Shown: positions 34,326-43,908, numbered from the stretch's first letter. The stretch: 64,000 nucleotides of DNA from Paenibacillus sp. FSL H7-0357 (GCF_000758525.1 NZ_CP009241.1:5890001-5954000), one strand, 5' to 3'. Numbers and translations: made by a program. Notes: a model not told the origin generated them from the letters alone.

Positions 34326-37300
34326 TCAAGGTGCAGCTACCGTTCCGTTGTTCATCAACACAATATCATCGACGTTTACCGCGAGATGTCCTGTGCCGCC
34401 ATCCTTAATATTTCCCAGCTCGAACGAGATGCGGCCGATGGATGTGCTGCCTCCGGCAACGTCGAATTCCAGGGTATAGTCGGTGTATTCCGTTCCAAGA
34501 TCGACGATTTTATTCGCATACCCATGCCAGGTGTAGTTGTTCGCGACATCCAGCCAGCCAATGCTGATGTTCATTTTGCGTGGTGCTCCTGCTTTGGCTT
34601 TGAAGGTGAGCGTATAATGATTGCCTTCGTTGTAGGCTACTCCCTCATAATAGATCTGCCGATCCCAACTGTTCGTTCCTGTGGAACCAACCTGCATTTG
34701 CAGCGACCCATCCACATTGTCAATGGACAACTCGCCATTGTCAGAGGAATAGCTGCTCCAGCCCTTAAGCGGAGCGGAGAAGTCTCCGTTAGGGATCAGA
34801 TTCTCTCCATACGCCTCTCCAGCCATCACCGGACTTACCTGAATCAGTGAAATGTTGCTCAGCTTAACTGTGTGTTCTCCCAATTCCTCGGAAATCTTGC
34901 CCAGACTAAACTGAAGCAGGGCATCAGGATCGCTTGCCGGAGCGGTGAACAGGTATTCATAATGTCCGCCGCTTTCGCTCAGGCTCACTTTCTCATTCGT
35001 ATAAGCCGTCCAATCTTTGTCCACAGAGCCGTCATGCTGGACCAGCACCCGAATCGATCTGGCTATCGAGGAATCCGCATCGAAGCGAAGCAGATACTTC
35101 TTGCCTTGCTCTACCGGTATTGCCCCTTGTTTCACCTGTACGTTCCAGTCCTCTTCACCGGTGCCCCCAAGGTCAACCCGCAGCGCTCCATACACAGCTT
35201 TCATAACGGTATTCTTCACTGGAGCATCGTCCCAGTCCTTCTTGAACAGCGTCCAGCCTTCAGTGGAATCACCCTTGAGGCTGCCGTTCATCACCAGTTC
35301 GCGGGAAAGATCCAGCCAAGCCAGATTGTAGCCGCTGCCGCCAAGACGGAAATAATAGCTTCCCGCAGGCAGCTCCAGCGGCGCCCCGATGATAGCGCGG
35401 TAGGATTGAACGCCTCCGGTATCTCCAATTGCAATGCTATAGACAGATGCCGTCACCACACTGTGCTTGCTGGCATCCAGAACGGACAGCTCCAGCTCCG
35501 AATCCGCATGTACACTGGATACCCGGGCTACCGGAATAATGCTGGCCGCCTGAGGAAGAACCACTTTGTATTCGACATAGTCACCCTTGTCCATATCGGT
35601 GGTGTCCTTGCCACCCTCTCCGCTTGGGACCAGACTGATTCCCGATGATCTCCAGTACTGATCTCCCCGCAGATGCAGGTAGCTGTTGAGTACAGGTGGA
35701 TTCACCATCCGGACCAGACGCACATTGTCAATTTCGGTCTGTCCGGCAGTCTGGCCGAGCAGGAACGACAATGAACCTTCAGTACCGGTCGCGCCGGATA
35801 GCGCTATTTCCGCTGTATAGCTCTTCCACTCCGGCGTCAGATTGAACGTTGCCCCGTCAGGATAGACAGTATTTCCACCGCTGTTCTCCAGCTTGATTCC
35901 AACCGGCTGCGCCTTATCGGATCTAGCGTCGAAGGCGAGTTGATAGACCCCTTCTGCTGACATAGGTATGCCTGTCTGGGTAAGCGTCACATCCTCCGGA
36001 GATCCGCCGGTGTGGCTGACGTCTGCCCTGAACTCCCGTTTCATGAGCGGCAGCTCCAGAGCATTGGTTACGCTAGCCTGCGCTACTGCTCCTGCGTCTG
36101 GCTTAACGGCAAATGCCCAATAGCCCAGACGCCCTTCTCCCAGCTCGAAACCTCCATTATAAATAAGGTTGCCATCAGCAAGTGGTGTACGCACCACCGG
36201 CAGCGGCTCCGTCTCTACCACTCGAACATTGGCGAAATAGGCTGCAATGTCATTCAGACCGAGATTGAACTCGAAGCGGACATTGTTGTCAGTAGCCTGC
36301 ACCATGTTGAAGGTGTATTCGAACGATTGCCAGTCCGGCGTAAGCTGGAAATTGCGTTCCTTGGAATACGCCGTCCATCCACCGCCAAATTCAGTCAGCT
36401 TGCTCATCACCGGACGAGTTACGTCCGCTTTAGCGTCGAATGTTATCTTGTAGGCTTTACCCTTCTCCACTAGAAGTGGCTTCTGGGTTAGCTGAATGGA
36501 ATAATTTTTGGTTCCCCCATCTTTGACGGCAACCTTGACCACCTTGCCCTTATCCTTATCCTCAATGACTGAGGATGTAGCTGCTCCGCCTGCGTTCTCA
36601 ATTAGCTCCCAATATTTAGGCAACCCGTCGGCAGCTATATCGCCTTTGAAATCTCCGTTATAGATCTGATTTCCATCTGCAAGAGCTGGGCGCTGCGGAG
36701 CCGAGGTCTCAGGCTTCGTTGGCCGCTTGCCCGTTACGTCCGGCCATTGATCCAGCTTGTTATACTTGTAGACCCGGACATAATCGACATACATCTTGTC
36801 CGACTTGAAGTTTGCTGCCGGATCACCCGGCCAGTCGCCGCCCACTGCCAAATTGAGAATCATATAGAATGGACGGTCAAACGGTGCAGGGTACGTAAAG
36901 TAATCCGGCTGGCCTTCAGCCTTCGTTCCCCAATCGCTTGTTTCGAAATACATTTTATCATCCACGTAATACCGAATCAGGCCCGGAAGCCATTCAAGTG
37001 TGAAGTTATGATAATCATCAGCAAAGGTTTTGCCTTCCGGCAGAATATAGGTTTTAGACTGGGACATATGTGGAATGTCGTAATGAATCGAGCCATGAAC
37101 CGTTCTCGGGTAGAGATCAGCTTTCGCTGTATCACCGGCAACCGGTCCTGTCAATTCCATAATGTCCATCTCGCCGCTTCCCGGCCAAGGTCCGTACTGC
37201 TTCTCATCATCGGTTGGCATCATCCAAATGGCGGGCCACATCCCCTGCTGAATCGGCAGCTTGGCGCGTACCGTGAATTTGCCGTAAGTCCAGTCGCCCT

Positions 37301-38879
37301 TCATCTTGGAGGTCAGCTTAGCGGAAGTATACTCTTTCCCGCCGTAAGCTTCCTTCCGCGCTTCCAGTGCCAGTACCCCCTGTCCGCTCTCGGTTTCGAG
37401 CGAAGCATTGTCCGGATGATAATATTCCAATTCGTTGTTGTATACCGTTCCGGTATCCTGAACATTCCATTTAGCCTGGTCAATGGATTGACCGTCGAAT
37501 TCGTCGTTCCAGACCAATTCCCATTGGTTCTGCTCTGTTGACGGAGTGGATGTCGCCGTTGCACTCGCTGTTGGCGTGGCGCTGGCCGTCGCGGCCGGTG
37601 TCGGCGTTGCGGGTACAGGTGTCTCAGGTGCAGGCGTTGGTGCCGCGCCTCCGGCGTTCCCTCCACCCGCTGCGAAGGTAACCACAGCACTTGCCTGAGG
37701 CGAGGATACACTGCCCGTCAAGCCGCGAAGTATCTCTCCGGATTTGAGCGCTGTACCGTTAAGCACACTGTCGGCCTGTGTCTCAAGCAAGCCGATTTGC
37801 CCCCGGTTCACGATCTCTGATCCGGCAGCACCGGCCCCAACAATCAGGGTATCAACCTTTGAGCCGGCCCCAATCTCTACTTTGGCCGGCCTGGTCAATT
37901 CGATCCGGACCGCCGAGCTTCCATCCTCCAGCACGAGCCGCACAGGCGCTTTTGGCTTATCTACGGTCGTCTGCCCCAGGGCAGATTTGCGAAAGATCAC
38001 CGAATGTCCGCCGCCTCCAGAGATTCGGGTGGTACCCTTCACCTTGATTCCGGAGAACGATACTTCTCCCTCTCCTGTTCCGGCGGTCACATAGAGATTT
38101 CCGTTGACCGATCCGCCTTCAATCTGTACACCCGCCCGATTGACAATAACGCTGCCGGACACCTCGCCAATTGAATAGCTGCCTTCGCCCGGACTGACCC
38201 ACCCGATCATCCGGCCAAGCAGCACAGCCAGCTCAGCTCGGGCCATTGGAGCCTGAGGATTCAGCCTTCCCGCCGAGTCACCGTGAATATAGCCGGCGTC
38301 AAGCATAACGCTCACTGCTTCCCGGGCATAGCCGCTGACTGCTGTCCCGTCCGCCTGCGCAGACAGCACAGTCTGGGAGGCAGCCTCCAGACGAAAAGCC
38401 CTGCCCAGCATCGTCATTGCTTCCTGTCGCGTTACAGCCGCTCCCGGCTGAAAGCGACCGTCCGTGTAGCCCTTGATTATCCCCGCTGCGTTGACCCCGG
38501 CCACATCCTTACCATACCAAGAAGAAGCGCTTACATCGCTGAAAACAGCAATGCCCGGATCTGTATAGCTAAACACCCGGCTCAGTATGACTGCCATCTC
38601 TGCGCGGGAGACTGCCCGGCCCGGTTGAAATTGTCCTTGGCCGTCGCCTTGCAGAATCCCGGCGGCTGCCAGTCTGTCTGCCGCCGACGCAGCCCAATGC
38701 TGGTTCATATCGGCAAACACTGCCGTTCCGGCTGCAGCAGCGCCGCTTGCGCTTGCGGCTGATCCGGGAAGCCCGTCCATCCCAGCTGCTGCTTGTGCCA
38801 GTCCCGTGTTTCCCGGAAGCTGAAGCCCTGACAGCAGCATAACCACAATTAGAAGTTTGGATATTCCTCTACGGTTCAC
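34326..38879 (-). CDS. SLH-anchored multidomain GH16 endo-beta-1,3-glucanase (laminarinase), Lic16A-like
   Basis: The 1517-residue protein has a signal peptide (1-30) and three SLH repeats (about 53-230: FADMNQHWA, FSDVSASSWYGKDV and a third unit) that tether it to the cell wall. A beta-helix-like stretch (about 235-395), rich in G and V, resembles CBM54. A P/T/A linker (about 412-450) leads to a GH16 domain (about 453-708) with GSGEMDIMEL, where E570 is the nucleophile, D572 assists and E575 is the acid/base. Then come CBM4/9-like modules (about 735-890, 900-1065, 1225-1365 and 1370-1517) and a CBM6-like module (about 1070-1215). This closely resembles Lic16A of Clostridium thermocellum. It probably cuts laminarin and mixed-linkage glucan at the cell surface for the adjacent importer. 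Confidence 0.92.
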   Translation of the reverse strand: MNRRGISKLLIVVMLLSGLQLPGNTGLAQAAAGMDGLPGSAASASGAAAAGTAVFADMNQHWAASAADRLAAAGILQGDGQGQFQPGRAVSRAEMAVILSRVFSYTDPGIAVFSDVSASSWYGKDVAGVNAAGIIKGYTDGRFQPGAAVTRQEAMTMLGRAFRLEAASQTVLSAQADGTAVSGYAREAVSVMLDAGYIHGDSAGRLNPQAPMARAELAVLLGRMIGWVSPGEGSYSIGEVSGSVIVNRAGVQIEGGSVNGNLYVTAGTGEGEVSFSGIKVKGTTRISGGGGHSVIFRKSALGQTTVDKPKAPVRLVLEDGSSAVRIELTRPAKVEIGAGSKVDTLIVGAGAAGSEIVNRGQIGLLETQADSVLNGTALKSGEILRGLTGSVSSPQASAVVTFAAGGGNAGGAAPTPAPETPVPATPTPAATASATPTASATATSTPSTEQNQWELVWNDEFDGQSIDQAKWNVQDTGTVYNNELEYYHPDNASLETESGQGVLALEARKEAYGGKEYTSAKLTSKMKGDWTYGKFTVRAKLPIQQGMWPAIWMMPTDDEKQYGPWPGSGEMDIMELTGPVAGDTAKADLYPRTVHGSIHYDIPHMSQSKTYILPEGKTFADDYHNFTLEWLPGLIRYYVDDKMYFETSDWGTKAEGQPDYFTYPAPFDRPFYMILNLAVGGDWPGDPAANFKSDKMYVDYVRVYKYNKLDQWPDVTGKRPTKPETSAPQRPALADGNQIYNGDFKGDIAADGLPKYWELIENAGGAATSSVIEDKDKGKVVKVAVKDGGTKNYSIQLTQKPLLVEKGKAYKITFDAKADVTRPVMSKLTEFGGGWTAYSKERNFQLTPDWQSFEYTFNMVQATDNNVRFEFNLGLNDIAAYFANVRVVETEPLPVVRTPLADGNLIYNGGFELGEGRLGYWAFAVKPDAGAVAQASVTNALELPLMKREFRADVSHTGGSPEDVTLTQTGIPMSAEGVYQLAFDARSDKAQPVGIKLENSGGNTVYPDGATFNLTPEWKSYTAEIALSGATGTEGSLSFLLGQTAGQTEIDNVRLVRMVNPPVLNSYLHLRGDQYWRSSGISLVPSGEGGKDTTDMDKGDYVEYKVVLPQAASIIPVARVSSVHADSELELSVLDASKHSVVTASVYSIAIGDTGGVQSYRAIIGAPLELPAGSYYFRLGGSGYNLAWLDLSRELVMNGSLKGDSTEGWTLFKKDWDDAPVKNTVMKAVYGALRVDLGGTGEEDWNVQVKQGAIPVEQGKKYLLRFDADSSIARSIRVLVQHDGSVDKDWTAYTNEKVSLSESGGHYEYLFTAPASDPDALLQFSLGKISEELGEHTVKLSNISLIQVSPVMAGEAYGENLIPNGDFSAPLKGWSSYSSDNGELSIDNVDGSLQMQVGSTGTNSWDRQIYYEGVAYNEGNHYTLTFKAKAGAPRKMNISIGWLDVANNYTWHGYANKIVDLGTEYTDYTLEFDVAGGSTSIGRISFELGNIKDGGTGHLAVNVDDIVLMNNGTVAAP

Positions 38880-39023
38880 CTAACTATTCCCCCTTGTGCA
38901 GATCCTAGTAGAATCCCGGCGTTGCTGCCGGTCGATTTCAGTATAGGTTCTGCTCCCTGCAGGTAACATACCAATTCCTTAGCGCGTATAACAAAGATGC
39001 AACTTTCGTAAAAAAAGCAAAAA

Positions 39024-39066
39024 GCCCAATCCTCAAGCGGCTGCAGCAGCCGCCCAAGGATTGGGC
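39024..39066 (-). terminator. Terminator after the zinc-ribbon gene
   Basis: GCCCAATCCT (39024-39033) pairs with AGGATTGGGC (39057-39066) outside an inner GCGGCTGC/GCAGCCGC stem. TTTTTGCTTTTTTT follows on the minus strand. It ends the iscS/PRC/zinc-ribbon group and insulates the laminarinase gene. Confidence 0.85.
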
Positions 39067-39112
39067 GCGGTGAACCTATGTAACTCTTTTGGAGCATGAA
39101 CCAGGCTAAGGA

Positions 39113-39322
39113 TCAGGAAGATGCATGGATCTGCGGATAATCCTGGGCAATTTCTTCCCCGGAGAACAGATCGTCAAGCGAACTGAGCGTGCCGTCTTCT
39201 TCAACCTGATAAACCGACATTTTCTCGCCGTTAACCGTAAGTTCGATGAAACAGCCCCAGCAATAGAACTGGTGGGAACCGATCTTGCCGATATCCTTGG
39301 AGTTGCAGTTTGGACACTTCAT
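39113..39322 (-). CDS. Small zinc-ribbon protein
   Basis: The 69-residue protein begins MKCPNCNSKDIGKIGSHQFY and carries CPNC plus CWGC, a four-cysteine zinc ribbon, with an acidic C-terminus. The ATG at 39322 is preferred to the ATG at 39331 because GGTGGA is better spaced to it. It lies 14 bases after the PRC-barrel gene on the same strand and shares its terminator. Function is unknown; such proteins are often accessory to iron-sulfur or RNA-modifying enzymes, which would suit the iscS neighbour. Confidence 0.75.
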   Translation of the reverse strand: MKCPNCNSKDIGKIGSHQFYCWGCFIELTVNGEKMSVYQVEEDGTLSSLDDLFSGEEIAQDYPQIHASS

Positions 39323-39336
39323 ATAATACATTCCAC

Positions 39337-39858
39337 CTATCCGTTAACAATATTAATGGCTTTTTGGAGCCGTTCTTCGCTCATCGCGGGAACCAGTACG
39401 GAATCCTCCCCAATGGACATTTCTTCAGAACAAGGCAGCCATTTGCGGCCTTCGATCAAATCAGTTACAAGCCCGTCACTGATTTCCAGCGCTACTATTG
39501 TGTTTCCCAACTTCTGGTCAAAATAAACATCGGATATTCTTCCAAGTATCGTTCCGGATGCAGTCAGTACCTGCAAATCCTTCAATTTCTTCTTTCCTAA
39601 AAGAAAAGTATAGGGTATATGGTCAGTGTCGGCCTTTAGTATCGACTCTTTACTGCGAATCATGACAGCATCTTCGCCATAAGCGACAATATCTTCCCAT
39701 GCCACAACTTTCACATGACTGGAAAAAAAAGATTTGCTTTCCAGTTCAATACCCGTAATATTCCAGTTTGAATCCAGTACAACATCGACAATTTTGCCGA
39801 TTTCATTACCTTCTTCAACTTCATATACAGCCAGGCCGATCATATCTTGAAGTTTCAT
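39337..39858 (-). CDS. PRC-barrel domain protein, YrrD-like
   Basis: The 173-residue protein contains two PRC-barrel units (about 1-75 and 90-165) with IGLAVYEVEEGNEIGKIVDV and GTILGRISDVYFDQKLGNT. Such proteins occur in RimM and in photosynthetic reaction centres, and in Bacillales as YlmC/YrrD-like proteins of unclear role. It lies about 90 bases after iscS, a common arrangement near cymR-iscS-mnmA in Bacillales. Confidence 0.8.
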   Translation of the reverse strand: MKLQDMIGLAVYEVEEGNEIGKIVDVVLDSNWNITGIELESKSFFSSHVKVVAWEDIVAYGEDAVMIRSKESILKADTDHIPYTFLLGKKKLKDLQVLTASGTILGRISDVYFDQKLGNTIVALEISDGLVTDLIEGRKWLPCSEEMSIGEDSVLVPAMSEERLQKAINIVNG

Positions 39859-39950
39859 GGCTGCTTTAGTCCCCTCGCTTTGAGTGTACTTTCAAATCAC
39901 TTATGGTTAAAGAGCCAAATACCAAAACGGATACGAGACCGAAAAAAATC

Positions 39951-41102
39951 CTAGTCTACACTACGCAACCGTCTCAGGATGGTTTCAACTTTTTCTGCAA
40001 CAAGCTTTATTTCTTCATTAGTATTACCCAGACCTGTGCTAAAACGAATCGCCGAGTCCAAAACTTCTTCCGGAAGATTCATCGCTTGCAGAACATGCGA
40101 AACCTCCAGTGAACCAGAGGTGCAGGCTGAGCCGCTGGCAGCAGCAATCCGCTCCATATCAAGGTTCATCAGCATCACATCGGTCCGGGCTCCCGGAAAA
40201 CTCACATTCAGAATTCCAGGCAAAAAATGCTGCTCGTTTCCGTTAATCACATAGTTCTGCCGCCCGATACGGCTGTCCAGCTCCTGCAGCAGCACATTCC
40301 GCAGCTCAAGCGCTTTATCCTGCCGCCCGTGAAGCCCCTGCACCGCCAGCTCCACCGCTTTGGCAAAACCTGCTGTGCTAGCAAGACTCTCCGTTCCCGC
40401 CCGTCTGCCGCGCTCCTGGAGTCCTCCGTGCTGTCTGGAATGCAGCGGTGCACCGCGCCGTACATACAATCCACCGATGCCCTGCGGGCCATTTATTTTA
40501 TGGGCGGAAAAGCTCATATAATCAACGGGAAGCTCGCGAAGTGTAATGGGAATCATCCCGAGAGCCTGTACAGCATCGACGTGGAACAAAATGCCCCGTT
40601 CGGCAGCGAGACGGCCAATCTCTTCTATAGGTTCTACTGTTCCTACCTCATTATTCGCGAACATCACACTGATCAATACCGTATCATCTCGCAAAGCGGC
40701 TGCCACATCTGAAAGCGAGACGAGACCTGTCGAATCAACCGGAAGATAGGTAACATCATAGCCCTGCTTCTCCAGTTCTTCGCACGTATGTTGAACGGCA
40801 TGATGCTCAATTGCTGTGGTGATGATATGTTTGCCCTTCTCTCTGGTAGCAGCTGCAGCTCCAAACAGCGCCAGATTATCGCTCTCCGTGCCTCCGCTGG
40901 TGAACACCCATTCATCGGGAGCACAGCCTAAAAAGCCCGCGATGGTATCGCGTGCCCTGTTCACAATCTTTTTGGCGGAACGTCCGAACGTGTGCACACT
41001 GGACGCATTGCCGTATTGTTCAAGCAGCATATTGTACATAACCTTGGCCACCTCCGGATGAACCGGGGTTGAGGCGGCGTGGTCCAAATAGATGGGTTTC
41101 AT
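39951..41102 (-). CDS. iscS: Cysteine desulfurase (YrvO/IscS type)
   Basis: The 383-residue PLP enzyme starts MKPIYLDHAASTPVHPEV. It has the cofactor lysine in SFSAHKINGPQGIGG (about residue 205) and the active cysteine in GSACTSGSLEVSHVL (about residue 325). It removes sulfur from cysteine and, by analogy with Bacillus YrvO, hands it to MnmA for 2-thiouridine at tRNA position 34. mnmA and the regulator cymR lie 5-6 kb away rather than adjacent, with a decayed region in between. Confidence 0.93.
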   Translation of the reverse strand: MKPIYLDHAASTPVHPEVAKVMYNMLLEQYGNASSVHTFGRSAKKIVNRARDTIAGFLGCAPDEWVFTSGGTESDNLALFGAAAATREKGKHIITTAIEHHAVQHTCEELEKQGYDVTYLPVDSTGLVSLSDVAAALRDDTVLISVMFANNEVGTVEPIEEIGRLAAERGILFHVDAVQALGMIPITLRELPVDYMSFSAHKINGPQGIGGLYVRRGAPLHSRQHGGLQERGRRAGTESLASTAGFAKAVELAVQGLHGRQDKALELRNVLLQELDSRIGRQNYVINGNEQHFLPGILNVSFPGARTDVMLMNLDMERIAAASGSACTSGSLEVSHVLQAMNLPEEVLDSAIRFSTGLGNTNEEIKLVAEKVETILRRLRSVD

Positions 41103-41249
41103 GACTAAATTCTCCGCTTCTTGAAATTCAGGATTTTCTTACAGGACTACTCGATTATACTGCTGAATGTCGCCTTTTACCACCTGAGAATAAACACAAT
41201 ATTGTAACAACCTTTAGGGGTCTGTTAGTGGGAATTCCCGCTAAGCCAC

Positions 41250-41729
41250 TCACTTTCCAGCACATTCCAAAGCTTCCAGCCGAGCGGAGAGCTGCTGCTC
41301 AGAAATCACTTCAATATTGTTTCTTCTCAGCAGGGCGGACGTTACACCTTGCCCGGGAATTTTCACACCGGCAAATTGTCCGTTATAGATCATCGCACTG
41401 CCGCAAGAAGGGCTGTTTTCTTTGAGTACTACGGTGGTGGCTCCGATCTCCCGGGCTTTCTCCAGCGTTTCATAGGCTCCTTTGAGGTACATTTCGGTTA
41501 CATCATTTCCTGACCGGTCCATTACCCTGGCCTTCCCCTCCAGCACATCCTCCCCGCCGCCGCCGATAATTTCCGCCGGTTCCCTCGGTGTCGAGAATCC
41601 GCCAAGCAATTCTGGACACACAGCAACTGCCTTGTTGTTATCCAGCAGTTTTTGAAGGCTTGTATCGAGACAATCCGTGCCGTTGTATCTTACTTTCATT
41701 CCTGCGAGACAGGAGCTTACGATAATCAT
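41250..41729 (-). CDS. DUF523 family protein
   Basis: The 159-residue protein starts MIIVSSCLAGMKVRYNG and has the family cysteine pattern SSCLAG, VCPELLGGFSTPR and NSPSCGS. This could bind a metal or an iron-sulfur cluster. The ATG at 41729 is chosen because AAGGAGAGG precedes it and the family begins here; an open frame continues upstream to 41771. DUF523 has no settled function. It stands alone between iscS and the YedK-like gene. Confidence 0.88.
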   Translation of the reverse strand: MIIVSSCLAGMKVRYNGTDCLDTSLQKLLDNNKAVAVCPELLGGFSTPREPAEIIGGGGEDVLEGKARVMDRSGNDVTEMYLKGAYETLEKAREIGATTVVLKENSPSCGSAMIYNGQFAGVKIPGQGVTSALLRRNNIEVISEQQLSARLEALECAGK

Positions 41730-41868
41730 GCGGAATCCTCTCCTTCGTTTCGCTATCATCCGTTTCTTCATTTATAATAATGTGAAATACTCCGAGCATA
41801 GCATGAGGGCTACAGCACTGTAAACAAATTCAGACCACATCATAAATGAACCGGGAGGCTAAATCAGC

Positions 41869-42537
41869 ATGTGTGGAAGATACACAATTACCGTAACCAT
41901 GGATGAGTTGATGCTGCGTTATTTTACGAATGACACCACCATTGTCCACTATGCCCCAAAATATAACGCGGCCCCGATGCAGTATATCCCGGCAGTTATT
42001 CATAATGGCAAGCATAATAAGCTTGGGGAATTACGCTGGGGGCTGGTCCCGTCCTGGGCCAAGGATGACAAAAGCGGCAGCAAAATGATCAATGCCCGTG
42101 CAGAATCCCTTCTGGAAAAAGCATCCTTCAAAAACCTGGTGAGCTCGCGCCGCTGCGTGATTCCTGCGGACGGCTTCTACGACTGGAAGCCGCAGGAAGG
42201 CGGCAAACAGCCGCTGAGAATTACGCTGCGTGACGGGAAGCTTTTTTCCATGGCCGGCTTGTACGATATTTGGATGGATCAGAGCGGCAATAAGCTCAGC
42301 ACCTGCACAATTATTACTACAGAATCCAACAGCCTGATGGCTGAGATTCATGACCGCATGCCGGTTATCCTCACCTCTGAAGCTGAGACAGCGTGGCTTG
42401 ACCGGCACAATCATGACGTCCCCGCTCTAATGAAGCTATTGCGGCCATATAATGCAGAGCATATGCGGGCTTATCCCGTCTCACCGGCAGTGGGCAACGT
42501 CCGCAACGATTATAAGGAGTTAATTAAAGAAGCATAG
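41869..42537 (+). CDS. yedK: SOS response-associated peptidase / abasic-site DNA-protein crosslink protein (YedK/HMCES)
   Basis: The 222-residue protein begins MCGRYTIT, leaving Cys2 at the N-terminus after Met removal as the residue that links covalently to abasic sites. Other SRAP motifs are present: LRWGLVPSWAKD, NARAESL, RRCVIPADGFYDWK and EIHDRMPVIL with the conserved histidine. It shields abasic sites in single-stranded DNA. It is a single-gene unit, and length and motif order are normal. Confidence 0.92.
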   Translation: MCGRYTITVTMDELMLRYFTNDTTIVHYAPKYNAAPMQYIPAVIHNGKHNKLGELRWGLVPSWAKDDKSGSKMINARAESLLEKASFKNLVSSRRCVIPADGFYDWKPQEGGKQPLRITLRDGKLFSMAGLYDIWMDQSGNKLSTCTIITTESNSLMAEIHDRMPVILTSEAETAWLDRHNHDVPALMKLLRPYNAEHMRAYPVSPAVGNVRNDYKELIKEA

Positions 42538-42606
42538 CGAAGAATCGCAGCAATGACCCGGATCAAGGGCTTTTTGGGTTTGAAAATTCAATCGCAAGGC
42601 AAAAAA

Positions 42607-42630
42607 TCCGCCAGCTTGGGTGCTGGCGGA
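42607..42630 (-). terminator. Terminator after yjcZ-like gene (shared with yedK)
   Basis: TCCGCCAGC pairs with GCTGGCGGA around a 6-base loop. TTTTTTGCC follows on the minus strand, about 30 bases after the yjcZ-like stop. It also lies 70 bases beyond yedK. Confidence 0.75.
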
Positions 42631-42660
42631 GACTATTTTAGAGTTAAAGCGATTTAAAGC

Positions 42661-42765
42661 TTACAGCAGGATTGTCTTAGAGATAATTACCAACAATATA
42701 AACAACACGAGTATAGCACCCGTAGAAGTCCACGCTCCGCCGTATCCACCGACATTTTCACTCAT
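42661..42765 (-). CDS. yjcZ: YjcZ-family sporulation small protein (34 residues)
   Basis: A strong TAAGGAGGAATCGTT is followed by an ATG and a 34-residue frame that begins MSENVGGYGGAW. It continues as a single hydrophobic helix (GAILVLFILLVIIS) and ends KTILL. The G/Y-rich head and single hydrophobic segment are the hallmark of YjcZ/YuzC-like spore-coat-associated peptides of Bacillales. It has its own terminator. It is too short for routine ORF calling. Confidence 0.85.
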   Translation of the reverse strand: MSENVGGYGGAWTSTGAILVLFILLVIISKTILL

Positions 42766-42968
42766 AACGATTCCTCCTTAAAAATAGAATACAGCTTAGG
42801 GTATGCAGGCATAATCTCTTTGCTTGGGCAATCAGTAAGCTTCCGATAACAACATTAAAATTCATGTTCTTATCCTCAATACCAAGCTGTGTCCATCCTC
42901 TAAAATAATTAGGTATCCATCCAAGCTTAACAAGCATAAGGTCTATAAAGATGTTAAGGAGGGATATT

Positions 42969-43784
42969 ATGTCTAACATGTTTGTCGCCCGGTCACTGGA
43001 AGAGGTCAGCTTTTGGTCAAGAATTATGAAAGAACATTCCTTGTTTCTAGGATTGGGGTTCCGGGCGGAAGATACAGTCCTGAAACAAGAAGCTAATCAC
43101 TTTTACCGGATTTTCGAAGACATTGAGAGACGGGTGCATGCTTTCTCCCTTGATACAGACCCTGCAACGATTCACCAATTTAATCAGGAGGTTCATACCG
43201 CAGTATGTCACATATGGGCGTTCAAAAGAAAAGTACTTGGCTTAATTCTATGTTGCAAGCTCCCTGGACAAACGAATTTCCCACTTTTAGTGGATCATGT
43301 AAGTAGAGAAGCCAATTATTTCAGAAATCGGCTGGAAGAGCTAAACCAAGGCAAATTAGAGCCATTATATGATGCTATTATTGATGAAAATGTATTTTTC
43401 TTAAGAATTATGGCCGACCACGCCAAATTTATAGGTCATCTATTAGATCCTTCAGAACGGAAGCTTGTCGAGCAGGCCCGAGAATTCAGTCAAGATTTTG
43501 ATCAATTATTATTTCAGGCTAGAGATATTGAATCCATGAGACCTCAATCGCAAACCGGTCCAATCTTAACCCAATTTCTTGATCAGAATAGAGTATCAGT
43601 GAAATCACTAAGGGATTTTAAGAAAACAGCCCGGGATTTAATCGAACAATGCAGAATTAAAAGCATCATACACCCGCTGCTTGCGGATCACGTTTTCCGT
43701 GAAGCAGAGAGATTCTTGGAGATTATTGATATGTTCGAAAACTCTTTAACCGGGAAAGGGAATGCACCAATGATCCACCATTAG
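42969..43784 (+). CDS. DUF2935 family protein, two ferritin-like helical repeats
   Basis: The 271-residue protein starts MSNMFVARSLEEVSFWSRIM behind TAAGGAGGGA. It consists of two helical halves, each with E/H-rich helices (for example IMKEHSLFLG, EVHTAVCHIWAFK and IMADHAKFIGHLL). These suggest a metal-binding four-helix fold. DUF2935 proteins are frequent in spore-forming Firmicutes but have no assigned role. It is divergent from the YjcZ-like gene, which fits a sporulation link, though that is inference. Confidence 0.85.
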   Translation: MSNMFVARSLEEVSFWSRIMKEHSLFLGLGFRAEDTVLKQEANHFYRIFEDIERRVHAFSLDTDPATIHQFNQEVHTAVCHIWAFKRKVLGLILCCKLPGQTNFPLLVDHVSREANYFRNRLEELNQGKLEPLYDAIIDENVFFLRIMADHAKFIGHLLDPSERKLVEQAREFSQDFDQLLFQARDIESMRPQSQTGPILTQFLDQNRVSVKSLRDFKKTARDLIEQCRIKSIIHPLLADHVFREAERFLEIIDMFENSLTGKGNAPMIHH

Positions 43785-43908
43785 CTCCTTCTTGGTACCA
43801 AGTTCTTCAGGCTTCAATAGAGCCTTAAATTTCTTTACATACAACATGGGCTTGCTGACAGTTAATGTTCCGGTTTTCCGACAATCACTACCCTCCCGTT
43901 CATTAACA

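Noticed and set aside
42758..42979. Minus-strand 73-codon frame between yjcZ and the DUF2935 gene
   Set aside because: It overlaps the strong ribosome sites and starts of both flanking genes and resembles translated intergenic DNA.
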